Origin: Thunnus maccoyii
Taxonomy: Eukaryota > Chordata > Actinopteri > Scombriformes > Scombridae
Assembly (NCBI RefSeq): GCF_910596095.1
Contig: NC_056543.1
Location: forward strand, 19,793,542-19,857,541
Length of the DNA: 64,000 nt
Direction: 5' to 3'
Shown here: positions 52,208-64,000 of the stretch, piece after piece
How positions within the stretch are numbered: position 1 is the stretch's first letter
How the letters are laid out: the number at the start of each line of letters is the position of its first letter
The notes under the pieces: model-generated
Seen by the model: only the letters and a program-made list of their open reading frames with translations
Database searches by the model: none
What the model was told of the DNA's origin: nothing
Position numbers and translations under genes: made by a program

Positions 52208-55200
52208 CGGTGATCTTACAGACAGCCTCAATCCCCCAAGGTCTGTCTCCCAGGTCGCACTGGTGTCAACCCCATTTAACAGCAGCCTGTCATTGTGTAA
52301 TCTGTGGGCAGCAGATGTTCCAGGAGGAGCACCTGGACGTGTGAGATCTACCTGGATTACAGGAGGATTCTGTTGGGTCACGAAGAGGACAGAGCCATAA
52401 AATTACAACTATGAGCACAAAAATGAAAAACCCAAGATGAGCATCTTTTGGACACCGAATGTAGGAAATATAAACAATATCAGAAAGTTGTAGAATGATA
52501 GTTTTTCTGTCTTGCGCTATCATGTGGCACTTGATTATTATCGTTTCTTCACAGTTTGATGTATTTCCACTTTCATACAAGAAAGCACCTGCACAAAGTC
52601 AATGCAACATTGTAATCACTTGGACATACGACTGTATGTCCTTCCAAATTGTCAAATGTGGCACAAAATAGATGAGCATGATGGATATTGAAGCTTTGAG
52701 GCCAGATTTATTTCTAATAGTTAATCAGTTTTTTAAGTTAGGCGATGGCTGTTTCACACAGCCTTTTCAAATGTGGCTTTTATAAAGACTTTGGTCAGAG
52801 CTCAGCAGTTTTCAAACACATTTAAACACATTACCTCAAATAGTGTATCGCAATATATTTGATGAGCAGTGGCCCATTTTCATAGCAGTCAGTATTCTCT
52901 GCGGTGCATTCGTTGCTCATGTCATCTCCCACTCAGGGCAGGATGTGGTTGTGCACACACATTGCTTTCAAAATAACTCTTCAACAGCCTTGTTTCTCCT
53001 TTTATAGTAAAAACCTTGCTCAATGTGCCAAGGGCCACAGTGAGCGGATGAATATCTGTCCCCACATAAAGGAGACTAATGTCCTCAAAAAAAGAGTATG
53101 CATCTTGCAGGGGGGGGAAGGGTTAAAACTGTTGTTACTGGAGTCTGCTAATCTCAGTAACAAATGCATTATCAAATTAGAATTTTATCGACTCATGTCT
53201 GCAACCCTGGAGCCAATTTAAGTGAGAGGAGAGTATTGCCTGAGTGAATTCTAGGAAGTGTGGGGGGGGGGGCAAACTTCCTGAAGGGTAGCAATGCTTC
53301 TACAAAGTGCTGTACTGTTTGCAGCCAGTTTTACAACATAAGGAAACAAAGACAAAAAAGACAATACACGGACAAAGCCAAAGTCAAGTATTGACACACG
53401 CACTAACAAAAATGCTAAAATTAACCTTTCTGTTCAGAACTACACACCAATATCTACACAAAACAAGAAAGTAAACCCACTGACCAATAGCCATCTCTCT
53501 TTGTAATATGCCCTAAACCTGTGTTCACAGTCAGGATATGATGTAGCTTACTTCAGCCAATTCAACATGTATGCAGGCAGACAGGGACCTCTGCTGACAG
53601 AAAAGAGACAGAGCACTTAATAAAACTGAGCTCCTGGTAAAATTCAATTTACAAACAGCTTCCTGTTCTGATATATGCAAAGCACATTAAATCACAAATC
53701 AAGATAACTACTTTAAAACAAACAAACAAGAAGACAATGAAGTGATATGCATGGTCAATAAAGCAATCCCCCTTTCTTCTGTACAATTAAAAAACATCTG
53801 CTTTGGATTTTCTCATTAAAAACTCAAACTCAGTCACTTGTAAATTACATGCAAACATTTATAGTGACACATGGTCTTTGGTCTGTCCCTTGGCTCTTTA
53901 GATGTGCTGGCAAGTGCAATGTGTCATGTCTCCCCCTCCTGGTACAAAGGTTTTTTGAAGAAAAATGAGAAAAGAATAATAAAGGCAGACTCTCATCTCT
54001 GTGGTCTTTGAGGGAGAATTAATTTACAGTAGGCACCAAGCCAATTCTAAATTTGTCTATGTGCTAATATCATATAGCAACAGGGTGTATACATACGGTC
54101 TAATGTTAAATAAAGAACATCTGTTTCAGTGCAAAGTATAATTTTACAGCTGGATTTGTAAAATCCCAGCAGCGTGATGCACCTTATAACTATTATTAAT
54201 TAAGCAATCCTTATGTTTTTCAGTTGTTCAAAATACATTCACATACAGTGAATCAGTTTTGAATGTTCATATTTGTTAACCAGAGGCCCAAAAGCCACCA
54301 AACTGCACAGAAATCCTGCTGTCCTGGCTTGGACACTCTCCTGGACAGACGAGGGTGCTATTGCTTTGACAATAACGGCTTGATCAGGGCCACATGAGTT
54401 GAGGCGCCAGCAGCCTATACATTTACCCCAGTTCAACACCCACACAGCTAACATAACAGCACCAATAGCTTGAATGTATACCATGGTGCTTGCATGACCC
54501 ACATGCTTGAGATGTCAGTCATATAGAGTCAGGTTGCAGACTAGAAATGGGACAGACGGGGAAATGTGTGTTATCGAGCAGCACAGGAGTTAACCACAGG
54601 ATTGCTGGATATGCCAAATGGCACAGGGCCCTATAATTATAGAAATAATAGTAGAAAACTGATTGTACACAATATCATGCATTATACTATACACAATCAA
54701 TTATATTCTCGTTCAATGTGAAAACACTGGGTAGAGCCTGACACTGTACAGATAACACACAACCAGCCACTGTTTTGTTAGAATACAGCACATATTTCTT
54801 CCCTGGATTAACATTCTGTCTCCCTCCATAGCATATGTTGTAAACCCAAATTAACCCCGTATTTGTCATGGAAGAATTATGACTATTGTTACTCCTACGT
54901 AAATCACTGCAAAAGAACACTGCTTATGTAAGCCTGCCTACCGCTATACCTCTATTTACTAAAAGTTTGCTTTTGTGAAAACTTTTCCAAATGATTCAAT
55001 TAACTCAAAAAAATACATGCTGGTCCTCCTAAAATTGAATTTTTTGAAACTACTCAAAGGTAATATGGTTACGGTTAACAATGTAAAACTACTTGGAAAA
55101 GGATACAGGCAGATTGTGGTCATGGCAAGGAAACGATATACTTTCTAAAAAAAGCTATGGTAAAGGCTTGACAACTAAAGACTTTGGTTGAGGTTAGAAC

Positions 55201-56185
55201 ACATCATTGTAATGGTTACTGTTCACAGAGGTTGTCTGAATATTCACTCTTCTATTAGCAGATATTACTTTCTACCTACACCGTTGCTCAGCACTGCATA
55301 TTTTCAGTGATTGCTGCCTGCTTCCCGGCAACCAAACTTCCTTTGACCCCCCAGCCTCCTGTATTAGCATTTAGAAATAGCTGCATGTGGATTTAAGAAT
55401 ATGAGTTCGGGTTCATCGTTATTGTTGTGTTCTGCTCGGGGGAGATTTAAAAGCTCAAAGTTATATCACATTAATATGTCCAGACTGGATTTCTTTTGAC
55501 CCTTCTATAAACCCTATAATAAACAAAATGAAATATAACCATAGTTAAGCAAGCTGAAAGATTTCTCCTGTCGTGAATGTCTGGCAAAATAATCACAGGC
55601 CTGAATTGTTGAGCTCAACTACAGTGTTTAACTGCAGACTTCCTCCTCATCTGAAGGCAATTTCATCGCAGTTTTCAAATCATCGCTCTGAGCCATCTTT
55701 TTTGTGAGCGTGGCACTGGACATTTAAAGTTTAAATAAAACTGAGAAATGACCTCCTTGGAGCAGTATTTCAACAACAAACGTAGACTAAACTGAAGCTC
55801 CCACAGAAACATCACCTGTCCATCTCTGAGGGCACAGAGGAGCGGACCAGAGGAGCAGGACCAGATGTTGAAGCTGACTTTGAAAGCGTGAAAACTCATT
55901 AAACATTTTTATGGCTGAACTTGGAATTAGCATCTGTGAGAGCGCAGAGCTTTATGTGCTACCTGTGTGCAAGACATCAAAGCAGGCTGCAGCTGCTAAT
56001 GACAGGCCTATGCATGTCTGAGTTCCACAATTAGCCGATACAGCTAATTATACAGAAAAAAAAAAATACGGGACGGGCAGGACATCAAGCAATGAATGCA
56101 TGTAAAGCTTATGTTATCCCAGAAAAGACAGAAAATAGGATCAATAGGATGACATTTATACAACAGTAAGATTTTTCCCCTCTGG

Positions 56186-56642
56186 TGACTCACAGGAAGA
56201 GTTTCATGTGGTCCTATATAGGGTTTCAGAGAAGAGAGGAGCACCCCTAAACATAATCCCCACCCCCCTTACAAACCCACCCCTACCTCCAAAAGTCACA
56301 ACCTATCTCTCACAGTGCAGTGTCATTTCACAGTGTCAACCCACCTCTGGAAGTTCAGACAGGAAGAAGAGGAAGCAAATTATGCGACACAGAGTATCGC
56401 TGCTGCACTGAAGAAAGGGAGAGAAAGAGAGAGATTTTTCCCCTGGAGGAGATTTTGAGTTTGTGTTCTGGAAATACATGAAATCCGGCGTGCCTTGTGT
56501 AAAGGCTCAACTGTGAGACCTGTTCCTGTGCCTAAGCCTTTTAATGAGCATAGGCTCCCAGGAGCAATAGTCGGAAACTCACAGCAACCAAAGTCAGCCC
56601 CGTGGGAAAACAAGTCGGCTCCGGCTGCTCACAATCACAGAC
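56186..56642 (+). promoter_or_regulatory. egfl6: egfl6 promoter and 5' UTR
   Basis: A perfect AP-1 site TGACTCA (56186-56192) is followed 20 bp later by a perfect CArG/SRF box CCTATATAGG (56213-56222), which may also act as a TATA element. The start codon lies 421 bp further on. A polypurine stretch (about 56405-56440) falls in the presumed 5' UTR. Sites are read directly; the start site and function are inferred. Confidence 0.5.
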
Positions 56643-59600
56643 ATGCAGCCATTCACCTTGGTCAGTGCTCTTTTTCTCCTGCTCCACGTCTCCTCCAGTA
56701 GTGCAGAGCCCCATAGGTAAGTCAATAAACTTAAGCAACAGAGTGTTTGATGTTTCTACCCTGAGACCTGCAGCAGGTGTAACTTTACCTGGATATTTGC
56801 TCAGTAAAGAATCGAAAAGACATCTAGTTACAATGTCAGATAAAGTTCTGTGTTGTATAAAGTTACTATTTCACTGCAATGAGTTTGAAATGTGCTGGTA
56901 CTGATAACACACCAAAAATGTTACCTGTGGTATAGGATGATATACAATTAGGGCCACTGACTGTGGCCAAAAAAAGGAATTACTACCATTTTAACTGCCA
57001 GTTCCCCCACATGATGTCGCTTAATGAGTAGCATGAACCCCCTATTTTGCACTAAAATAAGTGCTTTAAATCTTTACAGGAATAACTGTTGTTTTGATGG
57101 TATGTATACACTGCTCCGACTGCCAGACAACCAGAGAACCATGGGAGTTATGACAGTGTGTCAGTGATATGTGGCACAGCAGCTGTTAATAACTGAAGAG
57201 CACCTGTCACACTTAGGAGCCCCTCTCATGTGAGCTATTCTGGTTGATTTCTATCAAGTCTCAGATTCCTCCAGTCCCACTGGAGCCAAGGCTGCTTTTA
57301 GGATGCTGCCATTGCTACACTCAAACATCTGGGATATTAGAGTTTTGCACTGAACTTGATGTCAAAGATGATGACAGCTGACATTAGCCGTAAAGTCAGA
57401 TTTGGATGTGTGACTCTGATCTCCAGATAGTTACTTTTTTACTAAGTCAATGGCAAAAGGCACTTTCTCATCTTAATTTGATTTACAGGTTAAAAATATA
57501 TGCATGTAATGTAATCTCTGTGTACTGTAGGTTATTTTGAATGTAATGCTGACATGCTGACCGCAACTGAGAATAACTTAACAGTATATTCTCATCTGAT
57601 TCCAGAAATTGGATAAAGATAAGGTGAAAGAAAGGAGTATATAGGGTTGTGCATGAGGTATCGATGTGCAGCACAGGAAGTGTCTGATTAGTGTGTTTTT
57701 CTCCATCTGTAGCCAACATCCTGCCGGCCGGCTGTTGCTCCACAGGGAGTCCTACTTTTATCACTAAGGAAGGCCGTAAAGGGACACTTTATTTAGGTTG
57801 TTTAGGTTTTCACACCACTACCATTAGGACCATAATTAGAAATGGACGCCTGAAAACCTGCATTTGGGAGAACTTAGTTAGAATCTCTTTTTACATCCTA
57901 AATATACTTTAGATTTGTAATAACTTAAACATTACATCATTGTTTTGTGTGTTACATTGCGTTTGCATTTGCTATGTAATGTCCAACATGAGCTATAAAT
58001 ATTGCTAAGACAGTGAAATTACACATCTTACCCTCTACTCTCTTCCTCTACAAAGGCACTACCGACAAGTCCTTACTGGAAACCAACCAGGTGTGTGTCG
58101 CTATGGCAGGAGACTGGAGTGTTGCTATGGCTGGAAGAAAAACAGTAAAGGACAGTGTGAGGGTAAGAACTAGTCTAGCTTGACTGACTCGTTTACAATC
58201 AATGAATGATGGTTTGGAAATATCAACCAGTTTTGAAAGAGAAAAAAATATATAGAGAAGAAACTAAATGTGCTGCCACAATACACTGTGTCCTAACATT
58301 CTTTTCATGAAAAATATTTTCCTAACCCAGAAACAGTGGAGGGAATGACAGTCTAGATTGAAAAACCTTGCCTGCATAATAGAAATATGTGGTTTGACTC
58401 TAATCCATCATTCTCCAACTAGCGACATTTCTGATGGTATTTTCTTCATGTTAAATGTTTTACCAGCTCAGTGTGAGCACGGCTGCAAGCATGGAGAGTG
58501 TGTTGGCCCCAACAAATGCAAGTGTTTCCCAGGATACACCGGAAAGACTTGTAATCAAGGTGGGTATTTGAGGGTCAGTGGTCTGGAAAACATGGGTCAA
58601 AGTGGCTACTGCTGATAATTCAATTTACTGACTAATTTAAGGTGTATTTTATTTCTAAACGTATTTCCTATGTTTCATTAAATTCTATTTAAATCAAAAC
58701 TTACATTTTTAACACGTTGCAGGTGAAAAAATTCAGAAAATTCTTTTTTTTTTCTAGATCTGAATGAATGTGGCCTGACACCTCGTCCCTGTGAACATCG
58801 CTGCATGAACACCCATGGCAGTTACAAGTGCTATTGTCTCAATGGATACATGTTAATGCCAGATGGATCTTGCGCCAGTGAGTCTCATTGAACTGCTGTC
58901 AGTGCATACCCAGAGAAGGAAACATAAAGGTTGTCAAAGTTGCAAAGTTTGCATATCTGTAATTGTGTGGTTTTTCTGTGTTGGTGTTCCTGCATGTAGA
59001 TTCAAGGACATGCTCTCTTGCTCACTGTCAGTATGGTTGTGAAGAAGTACAGGGGGAGATTCGCTGCCTGTGCCCCTCCGCAGGGCTGCAACTGGGGCAA
59101 GATGGGAGGAATTGTGTAGGTGAGCAAACACACTCACACGATAACAGATGTAAGGAAAACCTATGTCAAATATGATGTACAATTAGAGACATGATGTACA
59201 ATTACAGGCAGGCCTAAGCAAGAGTGAAAAAACAGATTGGGCAATAACTTTCCTTAAGGTATACAGAAGGAAAAGGAGTTGACTTTGGCTTGGAAGTTCA
59301 TGCATAGTGGAAAACTCTATAAAGATTCTATTATTCGGCTTTTGCATGTCTGGCTTGTAAATCAGATGGATGCAATTAGGTTATAGTTCTTCCCACAAAA
59401 CCGCATGAGCTGTGACAGAGCCAATCTGACATACTGATAACACAGGGGGAGTAATAAAAATGTTACAGAGGGGTACATTTCAGAATTTCCATGGATCCAA
59501 CACAGAAGTCAAAAAGAGAAGCCCAGAAAAAGTACACTTCGAGTCTGACAATGTACCTAAGTACGTTTTTCACAAATATAGATTTCACATAAAGTATAAA

Positions 59601-62600
59601 GTTGTTCCTAATAAGTCAAGTTACAGATTTGAACCAATTCAGCCTCAGCTGAAGGCAGAGTAGCAACTACTGCAAGAGTCTGCAGTAGGTATGACAGGCA
59701 ACTAATTGACAGGCCCAGACTTTAAGACAATACAATACACAACATAACAATAAAACATTTGTGAAATTTGTGAAGTAAAATAATGTAATGATAGGATTGA
59801 AGGAAGGTAAACGATTATTACTTCTTTAGAAATACTTCTACAGAACCTCCTGACTAGAGTCTTGCATGTGTTGTATCAGCTCCCAGATGTACGTCGCTTT
59901 GGATAAAAGCGTCTGCTAAATGAAATTGTAAATTGTAATTGTAAGAAATAGGCAGACAACTATGAATATTTGGCACTGTATCAAGTTCAAAAGCATTATT
60001 GGAGTATGACTGGTGTCTATAAATTGAAAAAAAAAAAAGTCCTGAAAAACCACCTGTGTTATATATAGGTTCCACTGCATCCGCAACAATATCAGTAACT
60101 CAGTGGAAGCACTGCTTCCAGGAATCAGATGGTTGTTTTTACTCCATCAGGACAATGATGAGAATTAGCAAAGAAGCAAAAAATGCCAAAAAAGCAAAAG
60201 TAGGGGACTGTGCCTAATGTGACATATTTTGTTTAAAGGTTCAACATGTTCATGTTTTGAGGGTGCAAATATGAAATCCTCTGTTTTGTTTCCTTGCAGA
60301 TATTGATGAATGTGTAACTGGGAAGAACCTCTGCCCGTACAACAGACAATGTGTGAACACCTTTGGCAGCTACTACTGCAAGTGCCAGGATGGCTATGAT
60401 CTGAAATACATTAACGGCAAATATGACTGTGTAGGTAAGGTACACAAGTATATTAAGGTGAAACACCTGCAATCAACTATGCTCCTCAAGGTACAAATAG
60501 GCTTCTTCCAATTCCAGACCTGGATGAGTGTGCAGCCGGCACCAGCAAGTGCAGCCACCATGCTGTCTGTCTGAACACTCAAGGATCCTACAAGTGCAGG
60601 TGCAAGTCTGGCTTCAGAGGCAATGGCTTTGAATGTTCTGGTGAGATCCGAGATCTGCTACACAGAATTATGAAACCATTAATTTCAGGGATGCCTTTTG
60701 ATATGTGCTAAAACTTGTCAAATAAAGCCATTCACAATAGATAAAACACACTCATAATGTTTTAGACAACATAGGCCTTTCCCAGTCAGTCCAATAGGTC
60801 AGCAGCAGTTTAACAGCCATATATTTCATTTTGATTCTTAAAACATCAGCAAAAATCAGTCCTGCCAAGGCCGGTTTCCTGCTGTCTTTACAGATGTACA
60901 GCAAGAGAGAGCTACAGATAGAAAACACACCTGTGTAAATACTGTATGTCACTATATGGTAGTAAGCCATCTGAAGGAAGAAAAAAAGTTGTGTTTTACT
61001 CTTTGAACCAGGCCCAGAAAATTAACAAGTGATGCCTCATGTAGCCAAATAATATAAAAAGTGTATAGGCCAGGGCTCTCAGTGTAAATGAAGATCCTTT
61101 ATTTTTTGTAGTCAAGCCGTTTTATCAGAGGTCGTTGGACGGAGACAAAGGCAGTGCAGATGATTTCCTCAATGGTGAGACTGTGGAATCCAAGACTCTG
61201 CTTCCGCTGTTCACTCCCTGCTCTGCAACCCCATTCATCCCCTCCTCTTGACTACTTTTATGAACTCCCCCTCCCCCCCAACTCTCTCTCGCTCATGGCT
61301 GGAAATGTTGTACGTCCACAGCACACACAGCTTGATGTTAGGCCTGGAATCCTCAGCATGACTCGTTATATGCAGTACTTATGTGGCAAAATGCTTGTGC
61401 ATTTCAGAAACTGATGCAAGTGATGCGCAATGAATCTTTCTGTGATGCTTCTTGTGCATGTCGTAGGATGTTCCTGTCTGTTGTCTTGTGTCTTTGGTCA
61501 TACTGTTCTAGTGGAAAAGTAAAGTACTTTATCCATGAACTGATAATGAACTGCAGGAAAATGTTTTATTTAACAACAGCAGCTGCCAAATACATGACAA
61601 CAAACGCGTCTGAATCCATGGTAAAATACTGAAGTTCCCACTAGTGATTGCGGTTCCACATGTCTAATCCAGTTCCTCTTCCTGTCTGCAGTCATCCCAG
61701 ACTCCCAAGTGAGGCCCGGGATTCTGGAAGGTATACTTGACACTGAGGACATCAAAAACCTTATCCCTGAACCAGTCGTGACACCGCCTCCTAAGGTCCG
61801 CCAGCAGCCTTTTGACTATGATGGAGAGGTCTACATTGGCAGCCCCACCGAGGAGAGACAAGAGGAGAGAGCTCCTGAGGAAGAGGAGGAGGAGGAGGAG
61901 GAAGAGGAAGACAACCAGCTCAATCCAAGGGGGGATGTTTTCAGTAAGTGCAAGTCTGTTTCTGACATTCTGGGTGGTCTTCAATGTATTAGCCAGACTA
62001 AACAAACTCGGTATGTTTCTACAGATTTGTTCTACTGTCTACACAGCATCTGAATACAATTATCGATTTTTTGCTTTTAGGGGGGGGGTTTTGGTCAAAA
62101 TTTAGTCTAATAAGTATAAAATAGCAGGTCAGGTCTAAGCTCTTGACCTGAGAAGAAATTGGCTTGTTGCTTCATGTTTCCTGTTGACCTCAGGCTTCTT
62201 GGAGGGTTTGATGCTACTAACAAAGGTGAAAGACACATTTCCGACACATTTGTTGTGCTTAAATAAATACAAGACAGATTCAATCTGATCAGCCAGAGAT
62301 GTCCCAGTCCTGTTGATTATTTCCATAAAGAATCACAAGTATTATTAGTGTTATGATGTCATGACTTTAACATTTTAAAATAAAATCACTGACCCTTGAT
62401 CTTGACAGCTCTACGCTACAGAAAACTGACACATTTTTCAAAATTCTTTCATAATATTAAACCATTGAATAAAATCCACAATATATAAAGGAAACAATAA
62501 TAAAGATCTTATGAAGGCCCCAGCAATGTAAAAGACAGCAATTATAGACATGATGGCATCTTGCATATGTCATTCATGTCTCTGTTGTGTGTGTATATGG

Positions 62601-64000
62601 ACTTTATGGCACGAAATTCAGGCATTTTCCTGAATTTGGGCAGCATGGTTCATGCAGTGGGATGCCTCTCTCACTTAGAAACCCAAAAAATGAGACTGCC
62701 TTTCACCACTAATCTTGATCTTTAGGGAAACACCCGAGTCTGTGTAAGAACTCGGATAGCAAGAGAAGACAGGCCCACGAGACATCCATCACCTCCAGGG
62801 AGGAATTTTACTCTGTCGGCATGTGAGAGCCCTGGGATACAGCTCTGCTTCCCATCTCCTGGGAGGGAGGGTGAAGAAGGGAGGGAGGTTACAAAGCCTC
62901 CAAGCCTTTTATTATGTTTTCCCCAAAACAGCTGTTGTGCAAACAGACTTGACTCCTAGTACGAAAGTCTGTCATCAGCACTCGAGCCCCCTCTAACTCT
63001 AGCCCACTCTGGCTGTGCAGGTTCAATAACCCCCAGCTGTCACTCGTCTGACTGTCTAAAGCTGCCTGCCATGGCAGTGGGTTGATGCAAGAGCTTTAAA
63101 ATGCTCGGGGGGCTGTATCCTAAAGATGTAGTTCTATCTGAAGGAATGAGTGACAGCTGGGCAGGTCTACACCTGTTGGTTAAAAGCCCCTTTCTGGCTT
63201 TTGTTTCATTGGGGAAAATCTCTTTGCCAAATTATTTTGGAATGTTTTTTTTTTTATAAGATCGCATATTTTACAAGGAATTCATAGAAAAAAAATCTGT
63301 CAATTTTTATTTATTTAAAAGTGTAATCTTGACAGTTGTGTCTGCTTTTATAATTTACTGATCCTTTACTGAGCCTTTTAAATGGTATTTAGCTGGAAAT
63401 GAATGTATTCACATGTATTTTTTCTTTTAATCTCTACACGCAGTATCAGAGGACTTTGAATCAGTGTTTGGCCCAACCACTGAAGTAAAAGTAATCCAAA
63501 TAGCACCAGTCCAGGAAGGTAAACAAATGTCAGTTTATGTGCCATCCTTATATAATGACTGCTCTGCTGCATATGACTAATTTGCTAATGCGCTCCGGTC
63601 ACTTCACCCTCTAGAGTTTATTCTGGATTGCAACTTTGATCAAGGAGCATGTGAGTGGGTCCAAGACAAGACTGATGACATGGACTGGAGTGTAGCCTAT
63701 CATGACAACGGTAACAACATGATGAATATCCTGCAAGATCACATATTAGTTAAGATGCTTTCAGATACAATTACTTATGAGTGCTACAAACATATTCAGG
63801 TGCTGAGTACTACATGGCCATGAGTGGGCTCCTAGGGGAGCGAGAGGATGTGGCCAAGCTGAAGTTGCTTCTCAGTGACCGGGCTCAGCAGGGCAGCTTC
63901 TGCCTCACATTTGACTACCGTGTGGTGGGCCACAACGTGGGGGCTCTCAGGGTGCTGCTGGATAACAATGCTTACCCTGTATGGGAGCAAAGCCATAGCA
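56643..64000 (+). CDS. egfl6: EGF-like domain-containing protein 6, 3' end beyond the window
   Basis: Secreted extracellular-matrix protein of the EGFL6/nephronectin (MAEG) family. Exons: 56643-56716, 58056-58162, 58467-58559, 58758-58877, 59000-59119, 60300-60434, 60518-60640, 61112-61174, 61692-61943, 63444-63518, 63615-63710, 63800-64000 (cut). Internal exons after the second are symmetric phase 1-1, one EGF repeat per exon. Order: signal peptide ([16 protein letters not shown]), Cys-rich start (VCRYGRR), EGF-like repeats at about residues 61-257 including calcium-binding types (DLNEC, DIDEC, DLDEC), an acidic linker with 11 consecutive Glu, RGD at residues 358-360, then a MAM domain from about 388. 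About 486 residues are present; human EGFL6 has roughly 550. Synteny with TLR8/TMSB4X decides egfl6 over nephronectin. Confidence 0.93.
56717..58055 (+). other. egfl6 intron 1
   Basis: Between the signal-peptide exon (donor GTAAGT) and the second exon. I see no repeat or gene in it. The other egfl6 introns over 300 bp (59120-60299, 60641-61111, 61175-61691, 61944-63443) likewise show nothing beyond the retroposon tail listed separately. Confidence 0.6.
59880..59943 (+). mobile_element. SINE/LINE 3' tail fragment
   Basis: Contains GTCGCTTTGGATAAAAGCG followed by TCTGCTAAATG, a 3' tail shared by many fish SINEs and their partner LINEs, and then an AATTGTAA-type short repeat. The body of the element upstream is not recognisable. 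Lies in egfl6 intron 5. Confidence 0.65.

Larger units (their letters stand above)
42176..56185. other. Gene-free interval between thymosin beta and egfl6 (about 14 kb)
   Basis: Read on both strands, I find no exon chain, conserved domain, tRNA or rRNA. Reading frames are short and lack family resemblance. It contains microsatellites at 50455-50483 and 52126-52206, a short AAAGT tandem run at about 46611-46632, G runs near 53110 and 53263-53272, and otherwise AT-rich unique sequence. Distant regulatory DNA for tmsb4x or egfl6, or a non-coding RNA gene, cannot be excluded from sequence alone. Confidence 0.6.

Noticed and set aside
51826-52400. Open frames with Cys-Val or Thr-His repeats
   Set aside because: They are translation of the (GT)40 microsatellite on each strand.
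56643-64000. Nephronectin (npnt) as the identity of the last gene
   Set aside because: The domain order is shared, but the adjacent tlr8-tmsb4x synteny and exon wording fit EGFL6 better.

Overview
This window is teleost nuclear DNA, most likely from a percomorph fish. The genes are spliced vertebrate genes with GT-AG introns, AATAAA poly(A) signals, microsatellites and several families of short non-autonomous DNA transposons of the kind common in spiny-rayed fish. The clade is an inference; no species-level marker was found.

All five genes lie on the + strand in the order frmpd4 - tlr7 - tlr8 - tmsb4x (thymosin beta) - egfl6. This matches the order on human Xp22.2 as recalled (FRMPD4, PRPS2, TLR7, TLR8, TMSB4X, EGFL6), except that no prps2 lies between frmpd4 and tlr7 here.

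Layout: 1-1146 is upstream/5' UTR sequence of frmpd4. frmpd4 (WW-PDZ-FERM postsynaptic scaffold) runs 1147-29606 in 17 coding exons, with two large 5' introns and transposon-rich 3' introns. tlr7 (31237-34715) and tlr8 (35267-39562) are endosomal RNA-sensing receptors. Each has nearly all its coding sequence in one large exon, preceded by a tiny start exon (5 codons in tlr7, apparently only the ATG in tlr8). The two genes are about 550 bp apart. The thymosin-beta gene (coding 41588-41793) has a compact CRE/octamer promoter. A stretch of about 14 kb follows with no gene I can support. egfl6 (56643 to the window end) is incomplete: 12 exons cover the signal peptide, EGF repeats, an RGD motif and the first part of the MAM domain.

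The most notable observation is at the 3' end of frmpd4. The last intron ends in two overlapping AG acceptors 5 nt apart. The first acceptor ends the protein as ETTV-stop, a class I PDZ ligand like the C-terminus of mammalian FRMPD4/Preso. The second removes that stop and opens a further 405 residues ending in a predicted helical module. Other points worth a second look are interferon-response-like elements upstream of tlr7 and tlr8, a TLR8 Z-loop with no polybasic cleavage site, hAT-type insertions around tlr8 with recognisable target-site duplications, a possible intronic poly(A) isoform of frmpd4, and a CArG/AP-1 pair upstream of egfl6.
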